In this document: positions 22,034 through 33,019 of the stretch, in pieces
Layout: each line of letters starts with the position of its first letter
How positions within the stretch are numbered: the stretch's first letter is position 1
Assembly (NCBI GenBank): GCA_949825045.1
Contig: OX463829.1
Span: 17,702,715 to 17,766,714, forward strand
Source of the DNA: Argyresthia goedartella
Lineage: Eukaryota; Arthropoda; Insecta; Lepidoptera; Argyresthiidae
Direction: 5' to 3'
DNA: 64,000 bases
Notes under the pieces: model-generated
The model's input: the letters and a program-made list of their open reading frames with translations, nothing else
The model's database searches: none
What the model was told of the DNA's origin: nothing
Position numbers and translations under genes: made by a program

Positions 22034-24905
22034 TTAACCCCATACAGTCCTGTCATTTAAGTAATCTTGAACATTGTAGTATCCCTTTTTCGACAAAGTC
22101 TCTTTAACATGCTTTTTAAATTGCTCAAATGGCAATTTCAAAATCTCCAGAGGTATCTTATTGTAGTAGAGAATGCACTGACCCTTGAAAGAATTGCTAA
22201 CCTTTGCGAGTCTAAAACGGGGCGCACATAGTCTGTGATTATTTCTTAGGTAAACATTACAGCTATCGCTAAGTTTGGAAAATGTTGTAAGGTTCTTGCG
22301 TACATACATTATATTTTCGAAAATAAATTGACTAGCTACTGTTAGTATGTCAATTTATTTAAAAAGCTCTCTTAAGGAGTCTGTTCGTTTTAAATTATAA
22401 ATTGCTCGAATAGCTCTTTTCTGTAAAATAAAAATAGTTTGAATATCCGCTGCTTTCCCCCACAACAAGATACCATAGGACATCACACTATGAAAGTAAC
22501 TAAAATATACTAGCCTAGATGTAGCCACATCCGTGCTTTGTCTGATGTTCCTAACAGCGTAAGCCGCAGAACTTAATTTACCAGCCAATTTATCTATGTG
22601 GGGTCCCCACTGCAATTTGCTATCAATGGTTATTCCAAGAAACTTCGTATCATTTACTAATTCTAACGTGCTGTTGTCTAACACTAAACTGGTCTCAACT
22701 TGCCTGACATTTGGAAGTGAGAATTTGATACACTTGGTTTTACCAGCGTTTAACAATAAATTATTAACTGTGAACCAATTCAAGGTTAAAGACAATACAC
22801 CATTAACATCATCAAATTCTCCTTTTTGTCTTTCAATTTTGAAGACCAGTGAAGTATCATCAGCAAACAACACTATGTCAGTTAATTTCTCCGCCATGAA
22901 AGGCAGATCATTAATATATACCAGGAATAAGAAAGGGCCTAATATGGAACCTTGTGGAACGCCCATTTTAACACCCGATCCATCAGATTTTACGCCGTTA
23001 ACTTCTGCCTTTTGAATTCTATTGCTTAGGTATGATCTTAGTAGATCCAACGCTTTATTTCTAACTCCGTAATGATTTAATTTAATTAATAGCGTATTAT
23101 GATCAACACAATCAAACGCCTTCGACAGGTCGCAAAAAACTCCGATAGCATCCTGTGCAGGCCGTGCAGAATAAATATGAGATATAAGGGTAATACCTGC
23201 ATCCGTAGTCGATTTACCCCTAGTGAAACCGTATTGTTTGGCATGGAGTTGTTTTGTACGGTTGAAGTGTGAGAGCATTTGATTGAGTGTAATCTTTTCA
23301 AATATTTACTTAGTGTTGGAAGAACAGATATTGGTCTGAAATTTGAAGGATCACCCTTATCTCCCGACTTGAACAGAGGTATCAGTTTACTGTGTTTCAT
23401 GAGGTCTGGGAAAGCCCCATCGTCAACACATTTATTGAATATATAAGCTAAGTGTGGGGCTATAACTAGAATTACTGAACCAATGACTTTGACTGATATA
23501 CCCCACAGGTCTTCCGTATTTTTTAAGTTAAGTAATTTAAACGTTTTGACAATGTCCTGGGGATATACATGATGAAATTTTAAATATACATTACTGGCGC
23601 TAGTGTTATTTTTTAATAAAGTCTCTGCTTCATATGGAGATGAATTTAGACGGTCTGTTGTGAGTAAGGGTACATTGGTGAAGAATGTTTCAAAAGCTCG
23701 AGCAACATCAGCGTTGGATTTAACAACATCATCACCTATCTTTAGGCAGAAATCATTGTCCCTTGGTATAACTTTGCCAGTTTCGCGGTTTATTATTTGC
23801 CAAACTGTTTTCATTCTATTATTTGAATGTTGAATTTTTCTATTAATGTGTAAAGTTTTTGCAGTTCTACAAACCAACTTGAAAGTTTTGGAATATTTTT
23901 TAACGTAGTCATGAAATTTTCGATCAAAGTTATAGGTTTTTTGTTCATAAAGGTCATATAAGATAACTCTACTTTTACGAATTCCAAACGTTGCCCAGTC
24001 ATTAAATTTAGATTTACCGTTGTAGTCACTGACTTTCTTTAATTTAAAAACTTTATTGAATTCTGTCTGAATAATGCTGAAGAAGTCTGAGTAGATTTTA
24101 TTTGGGTTCTGTTCATCAAAATCCGGTACTGGCAAATTTATATCTAACTTTTTCATATACGTCTCTAGTCTATGGGATGTAATATGCCTATAAAATGATG
24201 GATCAGTCCTATTTTTACTGGCAATTGGGAATGAAACTGTTTCACCACTGTGATCGGAGGGTAAGCAGTTAATTACATTTTTACTTGTGAATGCACAGTC
24301 ACAAAATACGTTATCTAAGCAAGTTTGGCTGGTAAGTGTAATTCTAGTCGGCTCTAGAAATATATGACATAAATTAAATGATTTGAACAGAGTTATTAAT
24401 CGTTGTTTCAATGTTGTATCTACAAGCAAATCTACATTAAAATCGCCACAAATAATTAACTTTTTTCTGTTATTACAAAGTATAATGAGGGCATCCTCCA
24501 TAATTTTCTCGAACATTTAAAAATTGCCATGGCCGTTTTCATCTCTCGGAGGTCTGTAGACACAAACAATAATATGGCTATCCAACTCAACACAGGATAC
24601 CTCTATTTGTCTTTCTACAGTAAGTGCAAGAATATCTTTCCGTTGTTTCACCTTAATATTATTTTTACTAAGATTAAAGAACCACCTCTATCGGCAGTCT
24701 TTCTATTGTAACAACTGACAATTTTGTAATTATTTATGTTAAAAGACATCATATTTTCCTTTAACCAGTGTTCTGTAATACAAATAAAATCGGTGTCTGA
24801 ATGATTAAGAAATAATTCTAATACAAGTTCTTTGCCAGGTAGCCCCTGCATGTTTTGATGGGAAATATTTAAGTGGGGCTTATCCTTTGTCCTAGTATTT
24901 TTCAT
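22034..24905 (-). pseudogene. LINE ORF2 (endonuclease-reverse transcriptase), broken
   Basis: Domains in order: an APE endonuclease start NISHQNMQGL...CITEHWL (24905-24670), then ICGDFNVDLL and PSDHSG, the GDFN and SDH catalytic motifs. Next comes a linker, then the reverse transcriptase with FRPISVLPTLSK, QYGFTRGKSTTDA, FDCVDH, GVPQGSILGPFLFL and the catalytic FADDTS. The thumb and C-terminus end in YYNVQDYLNDRTVWG. Lesions: a frameshift near 24670, an in-frame TAA at 24517-24519, a one-base frameshift near 23305 and an in-frame TAA at 22355-22357. Frames before and after this last stop are the same. The family copies its RNA into nicked DNA. This copy cannot make the enzyme. Confidence 0.9.
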
Positions 24906-24979
24906 TTGATTGCCAGAAAACGCCTGCTTATTTTGTAAAATTTTCTTATGTTTTGAGGGGTCCTCTTTTTTCGAACTAT

Positions 24980-26243
24980 CTAGTTTAAAACACTACTATT
25001 AGTACTAATACTAACTAAAACTGAAGGCGACTGCGTTATAGTATTTACAACTGTGTCGCATATATTATACGCTAACAATGTAGCTTCTCGTTTTTTTGTT
25101 TTATGAGACAGGTACATAGTATCCTGAGTCAAAGTAAAGTTATGAATAAAATTATTCATGTCGAAATATAAAATAACATCACTATGATGACACGTTATAT
25201 TGTATAGATGCATGTTCACTCTATGTACACTTTTATTTTGTTTCCCCGATAAATTAGAACAATAAGGAAAGTTACATAGAATAAACCTGCACTTCGTCTT
25301 ATTATATAAATTGAGCAGTACCTCTATACCGGTATCTAATGCACTCCGACTAATGTTTGAGTGGTTTCCTACCATAATAACAATGGTAGTATTTTCATCA
25401 AAATTCCCTACAGCTACCTTTTTTATAATATCCTCAAAGGAACTATTAGGACAACAATTATTTGTCACTTGTTGCTTAAGGCCAACAACAAACAACATTA
25501 ACATACCAAAATCTACACCTATCTTATCTGAATAAACTACAGTTCTTTTGTTTGCTATTGTTCTTCTTCTTATTGTTCTGATTTGAGGTGAGTGGCGGGA
25601 CACTCGTGTTGGAGTGCGGTGCGATGCACGTGCCAGCGGGCGGCGCGGCAGTCGCGGTAGCGAGCGGTGCAACGCGTGTAACGGCGAGCGGCGCGGCCCT
25701 CGCGGCAGCGTGCAGCATGACACACGACTCAGCAGGCAGCGCGACACGCGCGTCACTTAACGGCGCGGCGCTCGCGCTGATGAGCTGTGAGGTGCCTCCT
25801 CGACGACGACGGCGACGCTGTTTCTTGGTCGGGACAGCAGTGGGCGTTGCAACACTCACGTTGAGGGGGGTCAAGACCAGAGTTTGTGATGTGGGCTCAT
25901 CCTTCTTGCTGGTGTCATCCTCCTTGCTGGTCTCATCCTCCTTGTCCTCAATTAGAATGCCTACCAATTCCGCGTTCTGGCGTTGTAGTTGTAGCAGCTC
26001 AGATGATGCAGCTCTGAGTTCGACTAACTCACTCTGTTCTTTGGCATAACATTGGAGTGCGTTTGACAGGAGGTCACGTAGATGCTGGATTTCTATTCGG
26101 GCATCTTGGAGGTCTGACTGTAAACCTACATTTTCAGCCTCCAACTCCACCGGTGGTGTGTTACCTGTGTCAGATGTGATGATGGTGACCTCTCTGGCGG
26201 TAATCTCGAAGGGAGCGGTGTTAGGCTCGACCTCAGATACCGG
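24980..26243 (-). pseudogene. LINE ORF1 (coiled coil + SGNH-hydrolase-like), frameshifted
   Basis: The N-terminal part (26243 to about 25540) has a long heptad-like stretch (VELEAENVGLQSDLQDARIE...), an acidic EDKEDETSKEDD run, then a basic KKQRRRRRRGG tract suited to RNA binding, then an Ala/Pro-rich region. After a one-base frameshift near 25535-25560 the chain continues with YSDKIGVDFGMLML, VIMVGNHSN (block III-like of SGNH hydrolases) and DTMYLSHKTKKREA (C-terminal His block). CR1-type LINEs carry such an esterase-like domain in ORF1 (established). An ATG at 26264 lies inside SINE sequence, so the first residues of that frame are not LINE-derived. RNP assembly is the family role. Confidence 0.75.
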
Positions 26244-26246
26244 GCA

Positions 26247-26480
26247 GACACTATTGACACACATTGATCTAGCCCCAAACTAGGATTCCCAGTAGCTTGG
26301 TTACTAGACAACGATACACATACTTTTATAGATAAATATTATACTTAGATAGACAAACAACCATGACTAGGGTACAAACATCCGTTCTCATCAAACACAT
26401 ATTTGCCCCCACCGGGACTCGAACCCGGGGACCTTTGGCTTCGTAGGCAGGGTCACTGCCGACTCGGCCATTCGGATCGT
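26247..26480 (-). mobile_element. SINE family A, full length
   Basis: Reverse orientation. The head at 26400-26480 has B-box GGGTTCGAGTCCC with one extra G. The tail ends GTGTGTCAATAGTGTC at 26247, directly against LINE ORF1 sequence. It has the same orientation as the LINE. Confidence 0.85.
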
Positions 26481-26916
26481 CAATTTCAGTACTATAGTAT
26501 TGGGAAATCTAGGGCGCATTTTCCAAGGTATTATTATTATTATATGCTTGTGCGAGCCTTGTCAAACAGTAGCACAACCCCTGTTTTCTTTCACATAGAA
26601 ACGGCTCACCCGTCATAACGCTACGGAACCATGTTTTATCGTAACTGTTGCGCATCGTCCAGTTGGTCATGAAAATTGATACCCTCTCAGTGCCTACCAT
26701 ACATTCCCCCGTTCGATTTCACGCTCTATTGCGTGTGCATAAGGTGCTGATATCTGGCAGTTGGCACCGTATTTGTGTCAGCCTGTAGACAGCAGATAGG
26801 TGTCCATGAAATTGCCTGGTGCTTTGAAAACAGTCTAAAATTCTGCAGTTTGTTTGAGCTAGCCTGAAACAGACAGCCGCTGTGTTTATTCGAACTCAAA
26901 TTCTTTGATGGGGTTA
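26481..26916. other. No recognisable gene
   Basis: A short TTATTATTAT tract near 26530 and chance open frames only. Confidence 0.4.
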
Positions 26917-27124
26917 TGGCCGATTTCACCAACGATCCCTATCTTTTAGGGGACACTTTATTTCTTTCAGGGGCCACCTAGCAATTGCTTCGATTTGCCC
27001 TAAGTGTAAGGGTCATGTAGGCTCCTTTAGGACCCCTTAAATGTAAGAGTCCGGCCACCGAAACACTCGCTAGACAGCTAAGAAAAAGAACTAAGTGTCT
27101 CTTAACTGTTGGTGAAATCGGGCA
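26917..27124. mobile_element. PIF/Harbinger-like MITE with TTA target duplication
   Basis: TIRs are TGGCCGATTTCACCAAC (26917-26933) and the inverse of TGCCCGATTTCACCAAC (27108-27124), one mismatch in 17. TTA directly flanks both sides (26914-26916, 27125-27127). Length 208 bp, non-coding. A 3-bp TWA duplication is the mark of PIF/Harbinger (established). Confidence 0.8.
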
Positions 27125-27296
27125 TTAGTATCCCGGACTGAGGGCAACTCAAAATTTGACGGGCTCTCATGCTGTAAGTATCTCTCGCTCGACAACGACA
27201 GCACATACATGTCCTGTGCTTTAGCTTAAAACATCAGAACGTGGCGGTTGTTAGTAAAAGCATTCTGACAGGTTTCATAGAATAAACATTACCCTC

Positions 27297-27512
27297 AGTC
27301 TCTGTGGCGCAGCGGTTGTGGCTCTGCCTACCATGCGAGAGGTCCCGGGTTCGATCCCCGGCTAGGGATGAAAAAAAAAACGCCTGGTCTTGGATGTTTA
27401 TATGAGTGTGACGTCTCTGTTTCTGGTTCCCACGACTCAGGGTGTCCAAGTGTGGGGCCAGCAGCAATGTATGTGCCTGTATGTAAATGTTTATGTTGTG
27501 TTTATATCTGGC
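27297..27512 (+). mobile_element. SINE family B, full length
   Basis: Best copy in the window: A-box-like CTCTGTGGCGCAGCGGTTG, B-box GGGTTCGATCCCCGG, an A-rich stretch, the GTGACGTCTCTGTTTCTGG body, GTGTGGGGCCAGCAGC and the tail ATGTAAATGTTTATG. Open frames through it on both strands are not genes. Confidence 0.88.
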
Positions 27513-27759
27513 GCAGTCGTTGTTTCTTGGCTTACGGCACAAATCGGATACAGATTGACGTTTCAAGGTAAATCTTCAAAAACATGTCGCACTGCCAGCG
27601 ACATAGAAGAGATCAATTTTAATCTAATTCAGAGTTAACTAATATGTATACCTACATATTTTGTACTCGTATCTAAATAGGTCAGACGGCGACCTGTCTA
27701 ACTACATCTATGTTCACGGAAAGTGGCAAAGCTTTTCTGTATCTGAACAATACAAAGAA

Positions 27760-27910
27760 CAATGTGCATAATAGGTATATCCCTTATAATGAATCTATCC
27801 TTTCCTGTCAGCCCTAGGTTTGCTGGAAGAAATCTCTATATGGAGATAAGCACGCCTTTGTATACCAACTGTGTTTGTAATTGTCCAATAATGTTTACGT
27901 GCAATAAAGT
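27760..27910 (+). repeat. Retrotransposon 3'-tail fragment (family T)
   Basis: TTTGCTGGAAGAAATCTCT, GGAGATAAGCACGCCTTTG, then GTGCAATAAAGTAAAG. Matches the reverse strand of 20950-21105 and 51085-51240. Confidence 0.65.
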
Positions 27911-29387
27911 AAAGTACCGAACAAATTAAACATTTCCAGTTATCATCGAGCGCTGTCAGCTCTATTCAGCCGGGTGCTTATTAATTTGGTGATAAATAAA
28001 TTAAACGACATCTACGCATGGTCTGTTAAGATTGATTTGCCATCGCTTTGCCATCTTGCGTGAAAACTTTTTTTTAAACAACAAACTCTGGAACAATGCC
28101 AATACCAAATACCAGGGAAATAGCCTGACAATATTGTCTATCCTTTTAATTTTTGTCAATCTATTTCCTTTCATCTATTTACATTTTGAATTCGATGAGT
28201 TGTATCGGAAACCATGATGCGAGGCACTATCAAAACCACGGCCCCAGCACGGTGATCAAATACGCGCCATTGCGTTTGGCAAAAAAACTTCTGAGCCAAA
28301 GTTGAACAGAACGAGAAGCGTTTCATTTTCATTCAACCGCTATAAACTTCCGCATGAGTGTACAAACAGACATTGTATTGTGACAGTGTTGTATTGGAAA
28401 AATGAATACCTGCTACAATCTGGTAGTTTTCAGTGAGAGACTTAAATTACATTTAAATGCGGGACCATTTAAATCTAATACAGTTGGTTACGCTTTAAAG
28501 ATTAGCAAGTATTTCCGTACTCGCCTTGTAAAATCACTTTATTTGGTACCCCACCCGGGGGTTAAGAAAATAGTATTTTCAAATATTATGTACCCAGTGG
28601 ACACTCGCGCCATCAGGACAAATCTAATGACATACCATTTATCGAAATCGGTTGAGCCGTTAAGTAGTTACGAGGGGACACAGCAACAGACACACATACT
28701 GTACACACAGGTCAAACAATAACCCTCTCCTTTACCGCTTCACTTTAGCCGGCGTGTACAATTATGTAAACAAGAAATCTCTATTTGATGCGTTGCTTGC
28801 TTTAACATACCAAAGACCATCTTGACTCCTTGAACTTATACTTCAACAAAGTCTCACATTGGTGCAACATTTTTTTTAAACGTACTACTTTAAGTACTAC
28901 GTAGTACTATTAAGTATTCTGTAATCGAGTTTATTCCATTGATCGATAGAAAAACTTCCGTCGCCATTCTCTTAGCTAGCACACTTAGTATTCAGTAATG
29001 CGTACACTACAATACGATAAGTGTCCTCGCAGCGACACCCCGTATTCCTTGATCCTATTCCATTGAAGTTAGTTACTTTTAGTTCCTAGAAATCTGCTGT
29101 CTGCACCCGACGGACATACAAGCTCGTCTCCACTAGGTACACTCGAGAAAATCCGAACTCTCCCATTTTTCCACTTTATCTCTACGCAATATAGCCAATA
29201 AGAGGGACTGCAAGGATTTGTTCGATGGTACATTGTCCACATACAAGACAAGACTCTCTTGAACGAGGAAGTTGTGCTCGCGCCACTTAATCAACTCGCA
29301 TTTTGAACAATTCCAAGCAAATGCGGTACCATGCATCTTCGCTTGAAATCTGATATCGGCAGACTGCACTCAAAAAACGAAAAACAA
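27911..29387. other. No supported gene
   Basis: Contains the ATCGAAATCGGTTGAGCCGTTAAG-like motif (28641) common in insect dispersed repeats and a palindromic AGTACTACGTAGTACT near 28893. Open frames such as 28402-28722 show no domain. Confidence 0.4.
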
Positions 29388-29470
29388 ACACGGTGTCACG
29401 CCTTCAACCAAGCCAGTTGTTCGATACTTAATATTGCGTGATAGGGGGCTAGCCCATCGCCGCGGACGTG
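29388..29470 (-). mobile_element. SINE family C fragment
   Basis: The reverse strand reads GCGGCGATGGGCTAGCCCCC and TCACGCAATATT...GGCGTGACACC, matching the tail half of the SINE at 30610-30874. Confidence 0.6.
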
Positions 29471-29689
29471 AAATTTTTATTACGATGTTTGCACACACGC
29501 TTTGAAATTATGACCTTGCAAAAGGCTATGACAAAAGTATCTACCATTCGTTCCCAATCCAACATTTCCCAAAATGCCTAAAGCTTAACCAAGTTGCAAA
29601 ACATGGGCTGGTCCAGAAATCATAAGCAACTTTGTTATTCTTCCGCACTACTTCTCTTCCACAGAACGTACAAGCGCTATAAGTGTAGT

Positions 29690-29800
29690 ATACGTCGCGC
29701 CATACCTAACGAGACCATACGTCCCGCTTTGGGCGGGACAGCCCCGCTTTCAGACTCACTGTCCCGCTGTCCCCCGAAAGAGCAAAAATGTCCCGCTTTA
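29690..29800. repeat. GC-rich element with repeated GTCCCGCTTT motif
   Basis: ACGTCCCGCTTTGGGCGGGAC, CAGCCCCGCTTTCAGAC, CTGTCCCGCTGTCCCCC and ATGTCCCGCTTTAGC recur within 90 bp. On the reverse strand it resembles the internal end of a known eukaryotic DNA-transposon type, but I cannot name it. Confidence 0.4.
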
Positions 29801-29870
29801 GCAAATAGATCAAAGATTATTTTAATTGGACCTATATTTAATATTTTACAAGAATTGGGAAAGAAAGTTT

Positions 29871-29908
29871 TGAAGTAACAAACATACTTTTGTATGTTTG
29901 TTACTTCA
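29871..29908. repeat. Perfect 17-bp hairpin
   Basis: TGAAGTAACAAACATAC (29871-29887), loop TTTT, exact inverse at 29892-29908. Confidence 0.88.
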
Positions 29909-30284
29909 CAACTACAAACACGTAATTAAGAACCTCTTTCTTTCTTGAAGTTGGTTAAAAATCAGTTAAAACGTAAAAGGAAAAAGGGTTCCATAACTGT
30001 CTATTTTTCTCAGCAATAGTGAAATTAATATCAATTACCTATTTAGGTCGGTGGTCCCTTGGAGATGTAAAAAAACAAACTTCTAGTCCAACGCAGCAAA
30101 GGGATACGGCCGTTTTCGTAGAAAATTTGTTTTATTTACCTGATGGCATGGGAATCAAAACCATGGCATGGGGTACTTCTCGTTGACCTAGAATCATGAA
30201 ATTAGGCAAGAAGTAATTTATAATAGCACAAGTGAAGGACAAAATCCTATAAAGGTAAATTTGTAGTTCTATCCCAAAAAATGC

Positions 30285-30345
30285 GATTTGTGCGGAACCC
30301 TTAGTGCGCGAGTCCGACTCGCACTTGACTTTTTTATTTTTTTCA
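30285..30345 (+). repeat. Repeat family P, end fragment
   Basis: GCGGAACCCTTAGTGCGCG, AGTCCGACTCGCACTTGAC, as in the other P ends. Confidence 0.6.
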
Positions 30346-30399
30346 AATATCCGCATGCGTCCCGCTCCGGCGGTAAAATAAATGGTCACGTTAGCCATA

Positions 30400-30505
30400 C
30401 CTAATGAGCGGTGGCCTTGAATGCGAAGTAGTAACTTTCCAATGTACATATGTGCAGTATTCCCGCCAGTCGCCCAGCGCTCTTAATGCATTGCGCGACT
30501 TATAA
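30400..30505 (-). pseudogene. LINE family C fragment
   Basis: GTACATATGTGCAGTATTCCC, GCCCAGCGCTCTTAATGCA match 53560-53625, the start of the larger family-C piece. The adjoining GGCCTTGAATGCGAAGTAGT matches 50952-50970. Confidence 0.5.
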
Positions 30506-30609
30506 CAGCGATATTAAATACAGACGCCCCTGGGTGGTTTATTCGGTTAATTGCTTTTTATCGTGATTTTTTATTGGTTAATTGTTTTTTTATTGCATTT
30601 GAATTTAAA

Positions 30610-30874
30610 GAGCCCCGTGATCTAATGGATTTCACGCTTGCTTCTCACACAGGAGATGCAGGTTCGATGTACAAATGAGATAATTAATTTATCTTAAGTA
30701 CATTATACGGTCGTTCTAACGGTGATGGAAAACATCGTGAGGAAACCTTCATTACTCCATAGCTGCGGCGATGGGCTAGCCCCCTGTCACGCAAAATGGT
30801 GAATTGAATAACTGGCTCAAAGTGGGCTTAATTGTGCCTCTGCCGCCCCGTATGGGAAAAGGCGTGACGCTATG
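30610..30874 (+). mobile_element. SINE family C, full length with 11-bp target duplication
   Basis: The head GAGCCCCGTGATCTAATGGA is tRNA-like with B-box-like AGGTTCGATGTAC. The body holds ATTATACGGTCG, TCGTGAGGAAACC, GCGATGGGCTAGCCCCCTGT and TTGTGCCTCTGCC. It ends GGCGTGACGCTATG. TTGAATTTAAA flanks it exactly at 30599-30609 and 30875-30885, proving insertion by target-primed reverse transcription. Length 265 bp. Confidence 0.9.
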
Positions 30875-30889
30875 TTGAATTTAAATTGA

Positions 30890-31823
30890 CGAAACTTGTG
30901 TGGATGTATTTTTGTTAAAAAAAAAGATAATTTACGAATAAAAAATAAACAATTGTATATATACAGAAAACGAATAATATTGATGAGCAGTCGCAATATT
31001 GCAGTCGACACAGTTGCAATAGTTCGAGTTATATTCGAGATACCGCCGTAGCTAAGTAGAGCAACCGACTAGAGTAGGCTATTTACGTCAGGCCCCGTTC
31101 GGACTTAACTGCGATTTATTTGCTACAGCATGCCAAAGACGGCCGATATTTTTAGTATTTCCTATTTCGATTTCCCTGTAATCAGAGCCGCTTCTGTCGA
31201 TTACTCTCGTTGAGGCCCAACTAAATTGCGTGAAGTGTATTCGCACATAGAAGCATGTAGTTCCCTGGGGTTACTAGTAGTTACTGAGTAAATTATACGG
31301 TCATTTTTTTATTTTTTATATTTTGTTTATTTGGGAAGCCAGCACAATATACAAAATACTTCTTACGTTATGAATCTACATTATCTATAGATATCTAGTT
31401 GTACATCGCAATTATAGGCAAACACAGCATGCTACACAAGTATTCTATTAAAAATCTAATATTGTATTATACACTAGAAAATCTTTAAAATCGAATAATT
31501 ATTATTTTTATAAAATTCATTATTAATTTATAAAACTTTAATGCGACTTTGTTGTCTGAGCGATGTTTGTGAATGGTATTTTTTTAAACCGATTGCAATT
31601 GAAATTCCTATATGTAAGCAGTAGTAAGAAGTTCTGCAGCTCCTTTCCGGTTCACATATGTTCTATTTTCAAACCTGTTTGTAATTAGTTTAGGTGGGAC
31701 GCCGCTAGGGCGGCCTCAGTGTCAAGTTACTTATTTAGCAACTGCTTGGCGCATTTGCCGGTCGTTTATTTTATTTATTGACTTGTTTAGGTTATCAACA
31801 GCGTTACAAAAACAGAGATATCC
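30890..31823. other. No recognisable gene
   Basis: AT-rich; no exon, repeat or TIR pair seen. Confidence 0.4.
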
Positions 31824-31827
31824 TTAA

Positions 31828-31936
31828 CCCTTAATGCATGGCTTGACCCAAAGTGGATCGCGATTTTCAACCTTATTGCTTGGTAATAACGTTCAAAACC
31901 TATGAAACCATGTGTGGGTTAGTATGCAGTAAAGGG
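31828..31936. mobile_element. TTAA-flanked piggyBac-like MITE, 109 bp
   Basis: TTAA at 31824-31827 and 31937-31940. TIRs CCCTTAATGCAT and the inverse of CCCTTTACTGCAT. The interior shares ATCGCGATTTT with the 20.65-kb element. Confidence 0.65.
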
Positions 31937-32668
31937 TTAAGATAATTTTAAACACCAATTGCAAAGCCATAACAGATAACCCCAAAACGCGTCGTAGCCT
32001 ATCATTTAATTTCAATGCAGTTCAGGGTGCTCAGAACTGCGTCGTCATTTTGATTTATTCAAATTGATGATCACCAAAATATCCCAAGTTTAGAAAATAA
32101 AGGTAAAAGGACAATCTCTGAAGATTCAAGTATTTTATAAATACAGCGTTCCTACACAAGTGTGCATTCTTAACAGCAGATAAATATAACCATTAACGTC
32201 AGGATAGACAAAACAAGCGCAAATCAAAATAACAAGTCCGTAAATCTCGACAAGCTCACGAGTGTATATTTCGCCCAAAACAGAGCAAATGGTCCGTGAA
32301 AAAGAAAGCAAAGAACTGTGCAGTTTCTGTGAGCTCAGACTAATTTGATCTGAAAGCGCCTTCCCACTGAAATCCTCGATAGCCTTGAAGCTTAATTGCT
32401 AGTAGGCATTACAATGCCATCGCCCCCGGCTTTACGTTTACACCATTCTGTTAAAGTCAGACAGTAACCTTAGACAACTAACCAGATTAAAAACAAACAC
32501 TTAACCAATGGCTGCAAAGCGAAGCAAAGCAATTTGACTGTGATGGTACTGAGGAACTCTTGGATGGCTATGTAATAATAGCTAAGTCTACCAGATCGAT
32601 ATCGTATTGTTTGCGTTAGTATACAAGAAAATTGTGAATAATTCATAATACATCTTGTATCTACTTAA

Positions 32669-32761
32669 CTACTCAAAAACTGAGGGTAGTTGGGACGGAT
32701 AGCTATTTATGTCATAAGTAAATACAATTTAAAACCTATAACGGAAACTGGTAACTGAGGG
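32669..32761. mobile_element. Possible third TTAA-flanked element
   Basis: TTAA at 32665-32668 and 32762-32765. Contains ACTGAGGGTAGTTGGGA, the inverse of 20725-20741. Its own TIRs are poor, so the boundary is tentative. Confidence 0.35.
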
Positions 32762-32813
32762 TTAAGTATACCTGTCCTACTGAAAAAATAATAATAATAT
32801 AATAATAATACCT

Positions 32814-33015
32814 TGGACACTATTTACACACATTGATCTAGCCCCAAACTAGGATTCCCTGTATCTTGGGTACTAGACAACGATACACATACTTATATAG
32901 ATAAATATTATACTTAGATAGATAAACAACCATGACTAGGCTACAAACATCCGTTCTCATCAAACAAATATTTGCCCCCACCGGGAATCGAACCCGGGAC
33001 CCTTGGCTTCGTAGG
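32814..33015 (-). mobile_element. SINE family A, 5'-truncated in the head
   Basis: Reverse orientation. Tail at 32814, B-box GGGTTCGATTCCC near 32985-32999. The head stops after the GAAGCC block, where unrelated sequence begins. Confidence 0.82.
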
Positions 33016-33019
33016 CTAG

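Larger units (their letters stand above)
21900..26246 (-). mobile_element. APE-type non-LTR retrotransposon (CR1/Jockey-like), nearly complete, inactive
   Basis: Two-ORF LINE: ORF1 with coiled coil and SGNH-like domain (26243-24980), then ORF2 with endonuclease and reverse transcriptase (24905-22034), then an AT-rich 3' UTR. A diverged second copy of the same family lies at 54148-55255 in the opposite orientation and aligns through the ORF2 C-terminus and start of the 3' UTR. The 5' side abuts the tail of a SINE-A copy at about 26246, so the original 5' end is uncertain. Only a few lesions separate it from an intact element, implying a fairly young insertion. The clade (CR1, Daphne or Jockey) needs a phylogeny. 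Confidence 0.88.

Noticed and set aside
25588..26049. 153-codon plus-strand frame rich in Ala/Ser
   Set aside because: Antisense shadow of the GC-rich, Ala/Arg-rich LINE ORF1.
27301..27372. tRNA gene candidate (A- and B-box-like motifs)
   Set aside because: The cloverleaf is not complete, and the same head recurs with the same SINE body at nine loci, so it is a SINE promoter.
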